Notes under the pieces: generated by a model
What the model was told of the DNA's origin: nothing
The model's database searches: none
The model's input: the letters and a program-made list of their open reading frames with translations, nothing else
Assembly: GCF_023276405.1 (NCBI RefSeq)
Contig: NZ_JALRMO010000001.1
Span: 2,604,001 to 2,668,000 of the forward strand
Direction of reading: 5' to 3'
DNA length: 64,000 nt
Origin: Paenibacillus hamazuiensis
GTDB taxonomy: Bacteria; Bacillota; Bacilli; Paenibacillales; NBRC-103111
In this document: in pieces, positions 35,464-44,932 of the stretch
How positions within the stretch are numbered: the first letter of the stretch is position 1
Layout of the letters: each line of letters opens with the position of its first letter
Made by a program: the position numbers and the translations under genes

Positions 35464-35484
35464 AAGACGTCCTCCGGGCGTCTT
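35464..35484. terminator. Target-site duplication, right copy
   Basis: Exact 21-bp repeat of 33897-33917. Followed by five T on the plus strand, it keeps terminator function for whatever reads through the IS, and faces the end of the glycosyltransferase gene at 35534. Confidence 0.85.
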
Positions 35485-35533
35485 TTTGTATTTTTATGGG
35501 GATCTCATCGCAGATGGATTAATCGGATTCTAC

Positions 35534-36961
35534 CTATTTTGAAAGTTTATATACGGTATATCCGTCTTCCAGAGTGATTTTTTTAAAATGCATTTCGAGA
35601 TATCGCTTTAATTTCCCGTCATCCCCATATATAAACCCTTTCAAAGGCACGAAATATTTCGCGCCATGATTGATAAAATATTGCAGTTCCGCTATAGAAT
35701 CCTCGGGAATCGCGTTCGTTACTCTCCAGCCTTTTCGGCGGGCGGCGTTTAACAAGGACGGATCGTCGGTCCCGACTACAATTAAATCGTTTTGGTCCGT
35801 CAGCTCTTGCACGAGCCTGCCCTGCTTGATGACATCCGTATGTTGCGAATCGAACATGGGGCGAATATGCCCAAAACCGGAGAGACAGATTATTGCCAAA
35901 AGTCCGGCGACCCATACCGGACCTAATTTCTTTTGATACAGATATGATAAAAAGGCAGCGCCGAGCAAAGCGACAGGCGGGCTTATCAAAATGAGATAAT
36001 AATTAAATTTGATGACCGCAACGACCGTCATCAATTCCAAAATCATGGCAAGAGCCCAAGCGCCAACGGCATAATGCTTTCTCCAATCGATCGTGATCAA
36101 ACCCGCAACAAATAAAACGATCGCGCAGCCGGTAAACGCCGCCGGCAATTCTTTATAAAAAAAATGCATAGCCGTTTCCGAGAACACGGCGGTTAACATG
36201 TCCGGCAAAACATGCTTGCTCGCTATGCAGCTTACAAATTTATGTTCTGCGATGGAATACGACCATTGAAAGTATACATACGGCGGAACGAGCGAAATTA
36301 ACAAAAACAACCAGAGCTTCCACTCGGTTAACGCTTTTGTTTTATATTTGACGAGAGCCATGACGATCATAGGGATGCCGACAAATATCGTCGGGACTTT
36401 CTCGGCAATGGCTAATGCCGTGAACAACCCGGCCAGCATCAAAACGGAGAATCTCTCATTTTTGATCCATAAAGAAAAGAAATGGAAGGCTCCCATAAAA
36501 AAGAAAAGCGCCGCGGATTCCGGCATAATCGCTCTCGAATATAAGATGTTAACCGGCGAAATTCCATAAAGCAATACGGCCAAAACGGCCGTGCGCCGCG
36601 AGTACTGCTGTTTGCCTATGCAGTATAAAAAAATCGCGGATCCGATAAAAAAAACGATAGGCACCGTGCGCGCCAGCGCATAATGGTAACCGAACCATTT
36701 ATAAAGAAGCGCAATGAGAAATGTCGTGATCTGAAATTCAAGCTGTACATAATTGGGAGGCGGACCGTCGTAATTGAATTCGGGATAAAAAATATTGAAT
36801 TTGGCTTCCGCAAAATTGTAGGCGATCGATTCGGTGTCCGACTGTCTCCAGGAATCGTATTCGTAAGGCGAATTCGAAATGTTCGGTATTCTTAAAAGCA
36901 AGATAAACAGGAAAATGAAAAAAACAAGCAGTTTCTTCGAAGATCGCAAGTTTATAATCAT
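35534..36961 (-). CDS. Membrane glycosyltransferase, ArnT/PMT-like (GT39/83 type)
   Basis: 475 residues with about ten transmembrane helices. The N-terminal extracytoplasmic loop carries the acidic motif typical of GT-C enzymes (YEYDSWRQSDTESIAYNFAE) after helix 1. It transfers a sugar from a polyprenyl-phosphate carrier on the outer face of the membrane. The start overlaps the GT2 gene by four bases (ATGA), so the two are translationally coupled: GT2 would charge the lipid carrier and this enzyme would use it. Confidence 0.85.
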   Translation of the reverse strand: MIINLRSSKKLLVFFIFLFILLLRIPNISNSPYEYDSWRQSDTESIAYNFAEAKFNIFYPEFNYDGPPPNYVQLEFQITTFLIALLYKWFGYHYALARTVPIVFFIGSAIFLYCIGKQQYSRRTAVLAVLLYGISPVNILYSRAIMPESAALFFFMGAFHFFSLWIKNERFSVLMLAGLFTALAIAEKVPTIFVGIPMIVMALVKYKTKALTEWKLWLFLLISLVPPYVYFQWSYSIAEHKFVSCIASKHVLPDMLTAVFSETAMHFFYKELPAAFTGCAIVLFVAGLITIDWRKHYAVGAWALAMILELMTVVAVIKFNYYLILISPPVALLGAAFLSYLYQKKLGPVWVAGLLAIICLSGFGHIRPMFDSQHTDVIKQGRLVQELTDQNDLIVVGTDDPSLLNAARRKGWRVTNAIPEDSIAELQYFINHGAKYFVPLKGFIYGDDGKLKRYLEMHFKKITLEDGYTVYKLSK

Positions 36962-37716
36962 TTTAAAGCACCCATTTGATTCACTTTTTTGATTAAATGA
37001 AAATAACCGGCTATCGTTCTGGCCACCTTCATTTTACTTTTATTTTCCTTTAAATCATACTGCAGCACGAGCGGATATTCCCCTGCTTTAATTCCGATTT
37101 TACTGAATCGCGCGATAATCTCCGCCATACACTCAAAGCCTGTCGCCGTCACCAATTGTTTGTTAAATACGGACATCGCCTGCTTCAAATACCCGACGCG
37201 ATAGCAGCGGTACCCGCTCGAATAATCTTTGACGTTGTGAATGGGGAAAAACATTTTTAACAATAACGCGGCTCCCCTGCTGTACAATTTTCGCGGCAAT
37301 GACAACCCGATTTCTTTGCCTCCCTGGGTGAATCGCGAAGCAATCACAAGATCGAGCTGTTCATTTTTCAGTTTATTGACCATTTCCGGAATAATGCCGG
37401 GGTTATGCGTATTGTCCGCATCCAAAGTAATCAGCACATCCGATTCGTTAAAATGTTCGCACACATAGGCAAACATTGTTTTAACCGCTTCGCCCAGCCC
37501 TTTGTTATGCGGATGGTTAAGATACGAGATGAAAGGGTACCGGCTGGCGAAATGATGTAAAATGTTTTCAGTGCCGTCGGTGCTGCCGTCGTTCACGATA
37601 ACCACAAAAAAACCGCGGTCAAATCGGCTTCCCAAATCGCTTAATTTCTCCAGAAGCTTCGAAATTCCCGGTTCTTCGTTATAAGCGGGAAGACCGATGA
37701 CGATGTTATAGTCCAT
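36958..37716 (-). CDS. GT2 glycosyltransferase, polyprenyl-phosphate sugar synthase-like
   Basis: 252 residues. A cytosolic GT-A fold with VIGLPAYNEEPGISKLL, the NDGSTDGTE nucleotide-binding loop, DADNTHNP (DxD-type metal site) and VIASRFTQGGKE, as in dolichol-phosphate mannose synthase DPM1 without C-terminal membrane helices. ATG chosen at 37716 with GAGGAGGAG close upstream. Coupled to the ArnT-like gene that follows. Confidence 0.9.
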   Translation of the reverse strand: MDYNIVIGLPAYNEEPGISKLLEKLSDLGSRFDRGFFVVIVNDGSTDGTENILHHFASRYPFISYLNHPHNKGLGEAVKTMFAYVCEHFNESDVLITLDADNTHNPGIIPEMVNKLKNEQLDLVIASRFTQGGKEIGLSLPRKLYSRGAALLLKMFFPIHNVKDYSSGYRCYRVGYLKQAMSVFNKQLVTATGFECMAEIIARFSKIGIKAGEYPLVLQYDLKENKSKMKVARTIAGYFHLIKKVNQMGALK

Positions 37717-37951
37717 CCTGCTCCTCCTCGGCATATTCATAGTCATATTTTTAATATCTTACCCATCTTTTTAGAAAATAATGACAAGTAGCGGAACGGT
37801 CACTCCCCGTGCGTACTTGCGCCGAGCTTTCCGCGGGCTAAGGTGAATGACCGGCGTCAATCGTTCAAACGCATCCGGTTCGTTGTAAATCGATTCGGTT
37901 TACCGTAAAATGAGTGGGCGACGAGGAATTTTTTGAGAGGGGCGCCCGCAT

Positions 37952-39115
37952 ATGAACAATTTCAGTTACTTTTGCAATACCAGAATTGAAATGGGAATCG
38001 GAAAATCGGAGCAGCTGCCCGAACTGCTCAAGTCGATGCAAATCGGGCCTGCGCTTCTGCTTGTCAGCGATCCGGGAGTGGTAAAGGCCGGGATCATGCA
38101 GCCGATACGGGAGCGGCTAGAATCGGCGGGTTATCGCGTGGTTGTGTTCGATGCGCTTTCCCAAAATCCGCGGGACGCCGAATGTTTGGCCGGAGCGAAG
38201 CTCTTTACCGAACAGCGCCTGGATGCGGTCGTCGCCGTCGGAGGCGGAAGCGCGATGGATACGGGGAAAGCCATCGCCCTGCTCGGCCCGAACGGCGGCA
38301 ATCCCATCGAGTATATCGAGGGGAAAAGGATGTATGCGGATATTGCCCCCATCGTATGTGTTCCGACCACGGCGGGGACGGGATCCGAAGTGACCCGCTC
38401 CTCGGTGATCACCGAAGCGGCAACGCATCGGAAGCTTACGCTCAAGCACGCATCCCTGCGTCCTCTTCTGGCCGTGCTCGACCCGAAGCTGACGTTCACG
38501 GTGCCGAAGCCGGTCACGGCCGCAACGGGTGTCGACGCTTTGGTCCACGCGATCGAAGGGTATTCATGCAAGGCGACCAATCCGGTTTCTCAAGCTTTCG
38601 GCGCAAGAGCGATGGGCAAGATCGTTTCCGCCCTGCCTGCAGTGTTCCGCGATGGAAACAACGAGCAGGCACGGTACGAAATGATGGAAGGCAGCCTGCT
38701 GGCCGGCCTTTGCTTCGGGTCCAGCGATGTCGCTGCCGTCCATTGTCTTGCCGAAGCGCTCGGGGGATTGTACGATACCCCTCACGGGGTGGCGAACTCG
38801 GTGTTTTTACCTTATGTGCTGCAATTCAATGCGGAAACGGAGAAATCGGTCCATGCCGAAATGGCGCGGCATATGAACTTGGCTCAAGACTCGGATTCGG
38901 ACGACAAGGCCGTTCGGCTGCTTGTGGAGGGAGTGAAAGAATTTACGAGGCGGCTGGAGATTCCAAAGTTGAAGGAATTGCCGGGCGTTCGGCGGGAGGA
39001 CTTCCCGCGCCTCTCGGAGCTGGCTGTGGCCAACAATTCCACGCCCAGCAATGTGCGATCGATCGGTTATGACGATTACATGCAAATTATAGAGCAAGCT
39101 TATGACGATGAGTGA
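37952..39115 (+). CDS. Iron-containing alcohol dehydrogenase
   Basis: 387 residues. The NAD-binding segment VAVGGGSAMDTGKAIALL, the metal region (TGVDALVHAIEGY, later AVHCLAEALGGLYDTPHGVANSV with the His ligands) and the overall length fit group III dehydrogenases. It oxidises or reduces small alcohols and aldehydes with NAD(P); the substrate is not specified. The ATG follows GAGAGGGG. Confidence 0.94.
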   Translation: MNNFSYFCNTRIEMGIGKSEQLPELLKSMQIGPALLLVSDPGVVKAGIMQPIRERLESAGYRVVVFDALSQNPRDAECLAGAKLFTEQRLDAVVAVGGGSAMDTGKAIALLGPNGGNPIEYIEGKRMYADIAPIVCVPTTAGTGSEVTRSSVITEAATHRKLTLKHASLRPLLAVLDPKLTFTVPKPVTAATGVDALVHAIEGYSCKATNPVSQAFGARAMGKIVSALPAVFRDGNNEQARYEMMEGSLLAGLCFGSSDVAAVHCLAEALGGLYDTPHGVANSVFLPYVLQFNAETEKSVHAEMARHMNLAQDSDSDDKAVRLLVEGVKEFTRRLEIPKLKELPGVRREDFPRLSELAVANNSTPSNVRSIGYDDYMQIIEQAYDDE

Positions 39116-39176
39116 TAATGAGTGAAGGCTTTGCAAACGTGCGGTTTCGCATCCGATGGGAGGGACAACTTCAGGA

Positions 39177-40058
39177 ATGGTCATTATGGCGGTCATACTT
39201 ATGTATTTAACTTCAGGTTTTATAACGCCCCTACCTTTATCCTCGGTCGATTCCGCGCCTCATGGAAAGCCGAAGGCGATTTGGCTTTGGCATACTTCGC
39301 TCATCGGAACAAGCGAAGATCGAACCGATGTTTTGCAATTCGCGGCAAACCGGCAGGTCGGGCGCATCTTCCTGCAGGTCAATACGGGAGTTGACCCGGA
39401 CGATTACCGCAGCTTCATCCGGGCGGCTTCCGATTTAGGCATTCAGGTGCATGCGCTGGACGGCGCTCCGGAGTGGGCGCTTCCGGAACACCGGCAGCAT
39501 ATCGCCGATTTGGTCCGGTGGGTAAATTCCTACAATGCCGCCTCTGAGGAAAGCGAACGTTTTACCGGCATCCAGGTCGATATCGAGCCGTACCAGTTGC
39601 CGGAATGGACCGCGGACCGCGATGCGGTTTCCGCCCAATGGCTGCAATCGCTTGTATATTTTCATGAGTTGGTGAAAAAGAATTCCGTCTTGACGACGGC
39701 TGCCGCCGTGCCGTTCTGGCTCGACAGCGTAAAGCTGCCGGACGGAAGCGGCACGCTCAGCGAAGCGGTTATGGCCGCTCTTGACGAAACAGCCGTAATG
39801 TCCTACCGCGACCAAGCCGAGGACGTGATGGCTTTGGCTGGGGAGGAGCTGGCTGCGGGCGACCGTTTAGGCAAACGGGTTTGGATCGGCGTGGAAACAA
39901 ACGCCATGCCGGACACCCCGCACATCACCTTTTACGCCAAGGGCCTGAAACAAATGGAGCACCAGCTCGCTCTCCTTGACAGCCAGCTGAAAAACCGGCC
40001 TTCCTATGCAGGCATCGCCGTCCACGATTACGCCGGCTGGCGAGCCTTAGGCGATTAA
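39177..40058 (+). CDS. Exported TIM-barrel-like protein, first paralogue
   Basis: About 293 residues; family not named. An N-terminal hydrophobic segment (VIMAVILMYLTSGFITPL) is followed by a domain that reads as a (beta/alpha)8 glycoside hydrolase-like barrel: AIWLWHTSLI, VGRIFLQVNTGVDPDDY, GIQVHALDGAPEWALPEH, FTGIQVDIEPYQLPEW (acidic pair at a strand end), TAVMSYRDQAEDV, WIGVETNAMPD, AGIAVHDYAGWRAL. The same motifs occur in 54765-55703. Its stop overlaps the stop of the convergent glycoside hydrolase (40055). Likely a surface polysaccharide-processing enzyme. Confidence 0.8.
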   Translation: MVIMAVILMYLTSGFITPLPLSSVDSAPHGKPKAIWLWHTSLIGTSEDRTDVLQFAANRQVGRIFLQVNTGVDPDDYRSFIRAASDLGIQVHALDGAPEWALPEHRQHIADLVRWVNSYNAASEESERFTGIQVDIEPYQLPEWTADRDAVSAQWLQSLVYFHELVKKNSVLTTAAAVPFWLDSVKLPDGSGTLSEAVMAALDETAVMSYRDQAEDVMALAGEELAAGDRLGKRVWIGVETNAMPDTPHITFYAKGLKQMEHQLALLDSQLKNRPSYAGIAVHDYAGWRALGD

Positions 40059-42328
40059 TTGCCCGGGGCGCCAGCTGAGTCGGTGGGAGCGGCTTGGGGA
40101 GCCCGCTTCCCGAGCTCGCCGAATGCGTCCTGCAAAATTGGATAGCTTTTCTTCAGCCGCTCATGCGAAGCCGGTATGTTCCAGCTGTCCCATTTGTACA
40201 CGGCAGGCTCAACCGGATTCGGGTTTCCGGAACTATGCGGCTCCACGCGTACCGCCTTGCTTTCCTCCGTCTTAAAGGCGCCCGCCTCATACGGGTAACG
40301 CCACACCTTATGTGTGCTGGGATCGGTAAACCCGAGCAGCATCCAGGGTATGCGGACTTCAATTACCGAACCGGAAGCGAACCAGTCGGACAAATTGTTG
40401 AATTCCGCGCTCTTCGGATCCGTCGTGCCGGCATGCAGCTTCCCGAGCTCAACGTCCTCAAACGGCATCTTGACCTTGCTTTGCGGCAGCACGAGCGGTT
40501 TGCTCACCGGCAGACGCCACGGGAGAAACAATCCGTTATCCGCGCGGGACCAAGCTTCCTGCCAGGGCATCATCTTGTTTTTGAATCCGTACTGCCACGT
40601 GTGGTAATCGTACGCGCTTTCCACGTATATGGCCGAATCGCGCTCCCCGCCCAGCTTCATGACAAACTCCTGTCCTCCGCTGAAACTGATCCCGGGCGCT
40701 TTGTCCGCCTTCGCGCTCCCTCCGTCCACCGTATCGAAGCCGATATACAGCGGCTGCTCCTCCGGCTTCCAGTCGCCGGTTTTGCTTTTCAGCAGCAGGT
40801 ACAAATAAGCTTCGTCATGCGAAACCGTGAGGCTGTATCCCGGATAGTCCCGCGTCTCCGCCCCTTTACGACGTTCCCAATCGTCCGTCTTTCCGTCGAG
40901 TACGATCGTGTCCTCCGGCGAACCGCCCGCTTCGACCGCCAGCACGCCGAAGTGCTCTTCATTCGTCAGCATGTTTCGCCACATCGGACGGCGGGCCGGC
41001 GGGCCATCCAGCTCCATCGTATTCCAGGTGATTTTAAACCATTCGTCGTGCCAGGAAAAAAGAACCGCTCCATCATAGCCTTCATTGAAAATGCTGCGGT
41101 ACATATCCGCATCGATCCGGCCCTGCTCCTCTTCCGTGTGCATGCCTTGATTGCGGTCCAGCGGGCCGTAGTGGGCCATGCCTCGCGAGCTCGGCACGCC
41201 GTATTCCGCAACGATCAGCGGAATGCCCTTATGATGCTCCCGCAAATCGCGCAAATATCCTGCATAAGGATTGACGTTCCCTTCGATGTCTGTATACTTT
41301 TGATACTTGTCCTCAAACCGCAGCAAATCCGGATAATACGGATAAACGTGATACGAGGCGAAATACCCCGCCTTCCAGTCCGCTTGCGGACTTACATGCA
41401 TCGGATCTACCGGGACCATATCCTCGTTTTCAAGCGGCTCGTTCGGATGAGCCAGCGGGTCGGTCGTCACCCAGTTCGTAAACGAGACGGGATGCTGCCA
41501 GCCGAATTTCATCTCCTCCTGCGCGAGCGTATCCATCATTTGAGCCAGCCAGCTTTCAAACGGGGAGGCGCCCTCTGCCGCCTGGAAATATGTACCTTGG
41601 AAAGGCTTCATGCCGGGGTGCGCATCGTTCGTCGCTTTCACGGTGTAAGGGTCCCACTCATTGCCGATTACCCAGCCGAGCACATAAGGCGCAACATTCG
41701 CGTCGAACTTGCCGGAAGCATGGCCGGGCTCGGATTTTCTCTTCAGCTGTCCGTGAACGGCCCGAACGGCGTCGCGGATTTCGCTGCCGAACAGCTCGGT
41801 TGCATCGCTTTGCAGCACATCGCCGCCCATGCCGGACGTACCGGCAAGCTGTTCCTCGGGCGCCCATATTCCTTGCAATATATACAGCGGATCGTCCCTG
41901 CCGGCATTGAATTCCTCCAGCGCCTGGTAAAAATGCGGCGGCAAAATCGTATATATCCGAACGACATCCGCATGCATCTCTTTGATTTGTCCGAACCAGC
42001 GCATGTAATCCTCCTTGGTCGGACTTAGTTCGCCCGGGGCATGGCCCGGGGTCGTAGCGCCCATGTTCACGCCGGACCAAAATCGCGGCCGCCAACCCGC
42101 CCCGTCGTATACCTCCAAATGCCCTTCCTTCGCGGCGGAGACGATCTTCACTCCTCCCTCCTCGTACACCGGTACGGTGGAGGCGGGAACGTTTTTCTCT
42201 CCGCCGGTCATTTCCTTTCGAACCGCTCCCCCCCATAACCAAAACGCGGCGCAAGCCGCAGCAATGGCAAGAAGGACCAAAATGACAAGGCCGGACAAAA
42301 TGTTTTTTTTCACCGAAATGACGCGCAT
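40055..42328 (-). CDS. Membrane-anchored glycoside hydrolase (clan A TIM barrel plus CBM9-like domain), copy 1
   Basis: About 757 residues. One N-terminal helix (ILSGLVILVLLAIAAACAAFWL) anchors it; the catalytic barrel follows: WSGVNMGATTPGHAPGE, DVVRIYTILPPHFYQAL, WVIGNEWDPY (Asn-Glu acid/base as in clan A) and LIVAEYGVPSSRG (probable nucleophile Glu). From about 490 on a CBM9/DOMON-like module (LDGKTDDWERR, SHDEAYLYLLLKS, YIGFDTVDGG) may bind sugar. Last gene of the leftward operon, start near the stop of the PMT-like gene; ATG taken after AGGGGAGGG (42349 also possible, with an ATGA overlap). A close paralogue is 51685-53907. Confidence 0.85.
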   Translation of the reverse strand: MRVISVKKNILSGLVILVLLAIAAACAAFWLWGGAVRKEMTGGEKNVPASTVPVYEEGGVKIVSAAKEGHLEVYDGAGWRPRFWSGVNMGATTPGHAPGELSPTKEDYMRWFGQIKEMHADVVRIYTILPPHFYQALEEFNAGRDDPLYILQGIWAPEEQLAGTSGMGGDVLQSDATELFGSEIRDAVRAVHGQLKRKSEPGHASGKFDANVAPYVLGWVIGNEWDPYTVKATNDAHPGMKPFQGTYFQAAEGASPFESWLAQMMDTLAQEEMKFGWQHPVSFTNWVTTDPLAHPNEPLENEDMVPVDPMHVSPQADWKAGYFASYHVYPYYPDLLRFEDKYQKYTDIEGNVNPYAGYLRDLREHHKGIPLIVAEYGVPSSRGMAHYGPLDRNQGMHTEEEQGRIDADMYRSIFNEGYDGAVLFSWHDEWFKITWNTMELDGPPARRPMWRNMLTNEEHFGVLAVEAGGSPEDTIVLDGKTDDWERRKGAETRDYPGYSLTVSHDEAYLYLLLKSKTGDWKPEEQPLYIGFDTVDGGSAKADKAPGISFSGGQEFVMKLGGERDSAIYVESAYDYHTWQYGFKNKMMPWQEAWSRADNGLFLPWRLPVSKPLVLPQSKVKMPFEDVELGKLHAGTTDPKSAEFNNLSDWFASGSVIEVRIPWMLLGFTDPSTHKVWRYPYEAGAFKTEESKAVRVEPHSSGNPNPVEPAVYKWDSWNIPASHERLKKSYPILQDAFGELGKRAPQAAPTDSAGAPGN

Positions 42329-42345
42329 GGTACCCTCCCCTGTCT

Positions 42346-44022
42346 TCATTGCGCCTTAGCCTGCGCTCCTTTGTTTTCCACGCAAAGGGTCGTGCCCGAT
42401 TTGATCAGCGTCACCTTCTCGCTGCTGCAGGAGAGCGGCGTTTCCTCGGTAAACCGAATGCCGTACGTTTTGAGCCGCTCCCGGTTGGACCAGCTGTACG
42501 TAAATTCGGCTTTTACCGGCTGAGGCGCCGATTGCAGCTGCGCCAGTTGGCCGCGAAGCTCCTCGCTCCAAGCCCACTGCTTCGACGTGTACGTTGCGCC
42601 GACGAGCAGCGTATTTACCGCAAGGACGACAGTGAGCGCCGCGCCCGCTCCTCGCAGCATCCGGCTGTCGCTGAAGCAGAATGCGAGCCAAGCGCCGACA
42701 AGCGGTACTGCCCACAGCTGAGGCACATACCGCGCCCACCAGGCCGCGGGGTTGATGAAGGAAGAAGCGGCGAGCACGGCGATGACTCCGACGGCGGCCA
42801 AGGTGATGCCGGGCCGTTTGCGGAACGCCAGTGCCAATACGATCAATGCGAGTACAATCGCACCGCTGAACAGAGGACCGAAGCCGGCTACCGCCACGTC
42901 CGTTTCCGCGTAGGTGGGAAGATCTTTCGCGCTGAATGTAAACGGCCATTGGAAGCGTGTCGGCTTCTTTTCCGTGCTGTTGCCCATCGGCTCGGCGAAG
43001 TAGGAGGCGACAGCCTGCTCAAAGCGGTTCATCCGCTCCAGATTGCGCGGCGTAAAGTTCTTCACGACGTCGATGGCGTTTTCCCCGGCGAGCGGATAAA
43101 AGGGATGCCCGTCCCGGACCGTATTGGTGACGTACGGGTTATAGCCGAAAAGCAGCACGCTGGCCAGTCCCCCGAGCGCCGCCACGCGAAAAAGCCGCTT
43201 CAGCACGGTGAATTGCTCGCTCATGTACAGCGCAGCAAGCAGTCCTACAGTCAGCACTCCCGCGTAGCCGATGGCGGTAAATTTCACATTCATCGTCATG
43301 ATCATCGTCAGCGTGTATACCGACAGCAGCAGCCAGCCAGACCGGGCAACAATCAAACACCCTAAAGCAAGAAGACAGAGCAGCAGCGAGCCGATAAGCC
43401 CGTCGACGTAAAAGGTGAACGACTGGTACACGCTGACCGGATTGAGTGCCAGCAGCAGCGCTACGACCGGTGCGGCAGCTCGGCTTTGAGGCCTTAAGAC
43501 CAGCAGAGCGGCCAGGCTGAGCATGGCGGAAGCCGCCATCGCCAGCAGGTTGATGACCTTGCTGTGCTCAAGCAGTCCGGTCGCCTTGTAGATGGACGCA
43601 GCGGCAATTTCGGCTGCTTTGGCGTAATGATTGATCCAGATGCTTTGTCCCGTCGGCAGATCGATCGGCTGATCGTAAACCGGATTCCAGCCTTCGGCCA
43701 GATGAATGATCGCTTCTTGATGGTAAGACTGCCCGTCGTAGGACAAATCGTAAAACATCCCGCATACCATGAAGGCGCATATAAACAAGATAACGGACAG
43801 TACGGCCGAAACGGCGAATACGTTTGTCTGCCCTTCCTCCGCCAGCTTCATGGAGGAGATCCGGCAGATCAGGACTGCTGCCCCTGCCGCCAGCCATAAG
43901 TCCGCCTTCATGATCGGCAGTCCGAGAAGAAACAGCAGCGACGGCACCATAAAAGCGGCGGCTACGAAAGTGAGCAGCGTGATTCCGGTGACCAAACTTA
44001 TGGATACGATACGGTTTTTCAT
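42346..44022 (-). CDS. Polytopic membrane protein, GT-C glycosyltransferase-like
   Basis: 558 residues with about twelve hydrophobic helices and a short cytosolic tail. An extracytoplasmic loop after the third or fourth helix holds SYDGQSYHQEAIIHLAEGWNP, resembling the acidic loop of GT-C enzymes; GYNPYVTNTVRDGHPFYPL is a second loop. The glycan donor would be a polyprenyl-phospho-sugar made by the proteins upstream. The gene follows the PAP2, SMR and UbiA genes and precedes a glycoside hydrolase, so a role in surface-glycan assembly is likely. ATG after GGGGAG with a six-base gap. Confidence 0.75.
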   Translation of the reverse strand: MKNRIVSISLVTGITLLTFVAAAFMVPSLLFLLGLPIMKADLWLAAGAAVLICRISSMKLAEEGQTNVFAVSAVLSVILFICAFMVCGMFYDLSYDGQSYHQEAIIHLAEGWNPVYDQPIDLPTGQSIWINHYAKAAEIAAASIYKATGLLEHSKVINLLAMAASAMLSLAALLVLRPQSRAAAPVVALLLALNPVSVYQSFTFYVDGLIGSLLLCLLALGCLIVARSGWLLLSVYTLTMIMTMNVKFTAIGYAGVLTVGLLAALYMSEQFTVLKRLFRVAALGGLASVLLFGYNPYVTNTVRDGHPFYPLAGENAIDVVKNFTPRNLERMNRFEQAVASYFAEPMGNSTEKKPTRFQWPFTFSAKDLPTYAETDVAVAGFGPLFSGAIVLALIVLALAFRKRPGITLAAVGVIAVLAASSFINPAAWWARYVPQLWAVPLVGAWLAFCFSDSRMLRGAGAALTVVLAVNTLLVGATYTSKQWAWSEELRGQLAQLQSAPQPVKAEFTYSWSNRERLKTYGIRFTEETPLSCSSEKVTLIKSGTTLCVENKGAQAKAQ

Positions 44023-44095
44023 CAGCAACTCCCCACATCCGATTTTTTGATGATCCAGGACGCCGATTGGTCGCGCCTTGGTTTATGTATCTGCC

Positions 44096-44539
44096 CTAGA
44101 CGAGCAGCCGAGAGGCGACGAAGCCAAGCAGCATTCCCAGCGCAAGACCGCCCGACACCTCCAGCCGGGTATGTCCCTGCCTCTCCCTCAGCTTCTTTGT
44201 TTCCGCAGCGGCTGAGATTTCGAGCGTCAGCGCGTTGATTCGTTCGGCACTCTCTCCAACGGCACGGCGAATGCCGACCGCATCGATCATGACGATAAAC
44301 GTCAAGGCGACGGCAAGGCCGAACAGAGGCGTACTCCAGCCTTGATCGAAGCCCGTCAGCATCGCGACTGACGAAACGACCGCCGTGTGCGTGCTCGGAA
44401 AGCCGCCGTTGCCGATCAGCTTCCGGGCTTCCTGCCCGTGTCGGATAGTGTTTATCGCATACTTGAGCGTTCCCGATGCAAGCCAGGCAATGAAAGGCAG
44501 CAGCGGGTACAGCAAACCTGAACTTATTTGCAACTGCAT
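44096..44539 (-). CDS. Divergent PAP2 family membrane protein
   Basis: 147 residues of the DUF212/divergent-PAP2 type: IRHGQEARKLIGNGGFPSTHTAVVSSVAML (the PSTH phosphatase motif), VMIDAVGIRRAVGESAERIN and QGHTRLEVSGGLALGMLLGF. In decaprenyl-phosphoribose synthesis a PAP2 enzyme removes the 5-phosphate after a UbiA-type transferase has acted. The UbiA gene is two genes upstream, which supports such a role by context only. Confidence 0.88.
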   Translation of the reverse strand: MQLQISSGLLYPLLPFIAWLASGTLKYAINTIRHGQEARKLIGNGGFPSTHTAVVSSVAMLTGFDQGWSTPLFGLAVALTFIVMIDAVGIRRAVGESAERINALTLEISAAAETKKLRERQGHTRLEVSGGLALGMLLGFVASRLLV

Positions 44540-44563
44540 AGGACCTTCTTTCCCCCTTTCCGA

Positions 44564-44917
44564 TTACGCGCGCGCAATAAGCAAAACGCCGAAGGAGATG
44601 AAGGCGGCGCCGAACCATTTTTGCATCGACAACGATTCCTGAAACAATGCATAACCGAGCACCATGACCACAATATACCCGAGACTGACCATCGGATAAG
44701 CGGTGCTGAGCGGAAATCTCCTGAGCGCGAATAACCAGAACACCGAGCTTAACCCGTAACAGGCAAGCCCTGCCGCAACGGGCCAACAAGCGGCCACCGC
44801 GGACCAGGTCAACCATCCGCTGCCGGCCGGCCTGGAGACGCTGACCCCCCATTTCATCAATACTTGTCCCGCAGCGCCAAGCGCAACGGAAACGATCAAC
44901 CATACATAGTGGATCAC
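44564..44917 (-). CDS. SMR/EamA-type small membrane transporter (flippase-like)
   Basis: 117 residues, four transmembrane helices (YVWLIVSVALGAAGQVLMKWG, ..., LSTAYPMVSLGYIVVMVLGYALF, WFGAAFISFGVLLIARA). SMR-like proteins next to lipid-sugar genes, such as ArnE/ArnF, flip undecaprenyl-phosphate sugars. Here it lies between UbiA and PAP2 genes, which suggests it flips a polyprenyl-phosphate sugar. Confidence 0.85.
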   Translation of the reverse strand: MIHYVWLIVSVALGAAGQVLMKWGVSVSRPAGSGWLTWSAVAACWPVAAGLACYGLSSVFWLFALRRFPLSTAYPMVSLGYIVVMVLGYALFQESLSMQKWFGAAFISFGVLLIARA

Positions 44918-44932
44918 CGCAGCTTCCCCCCC

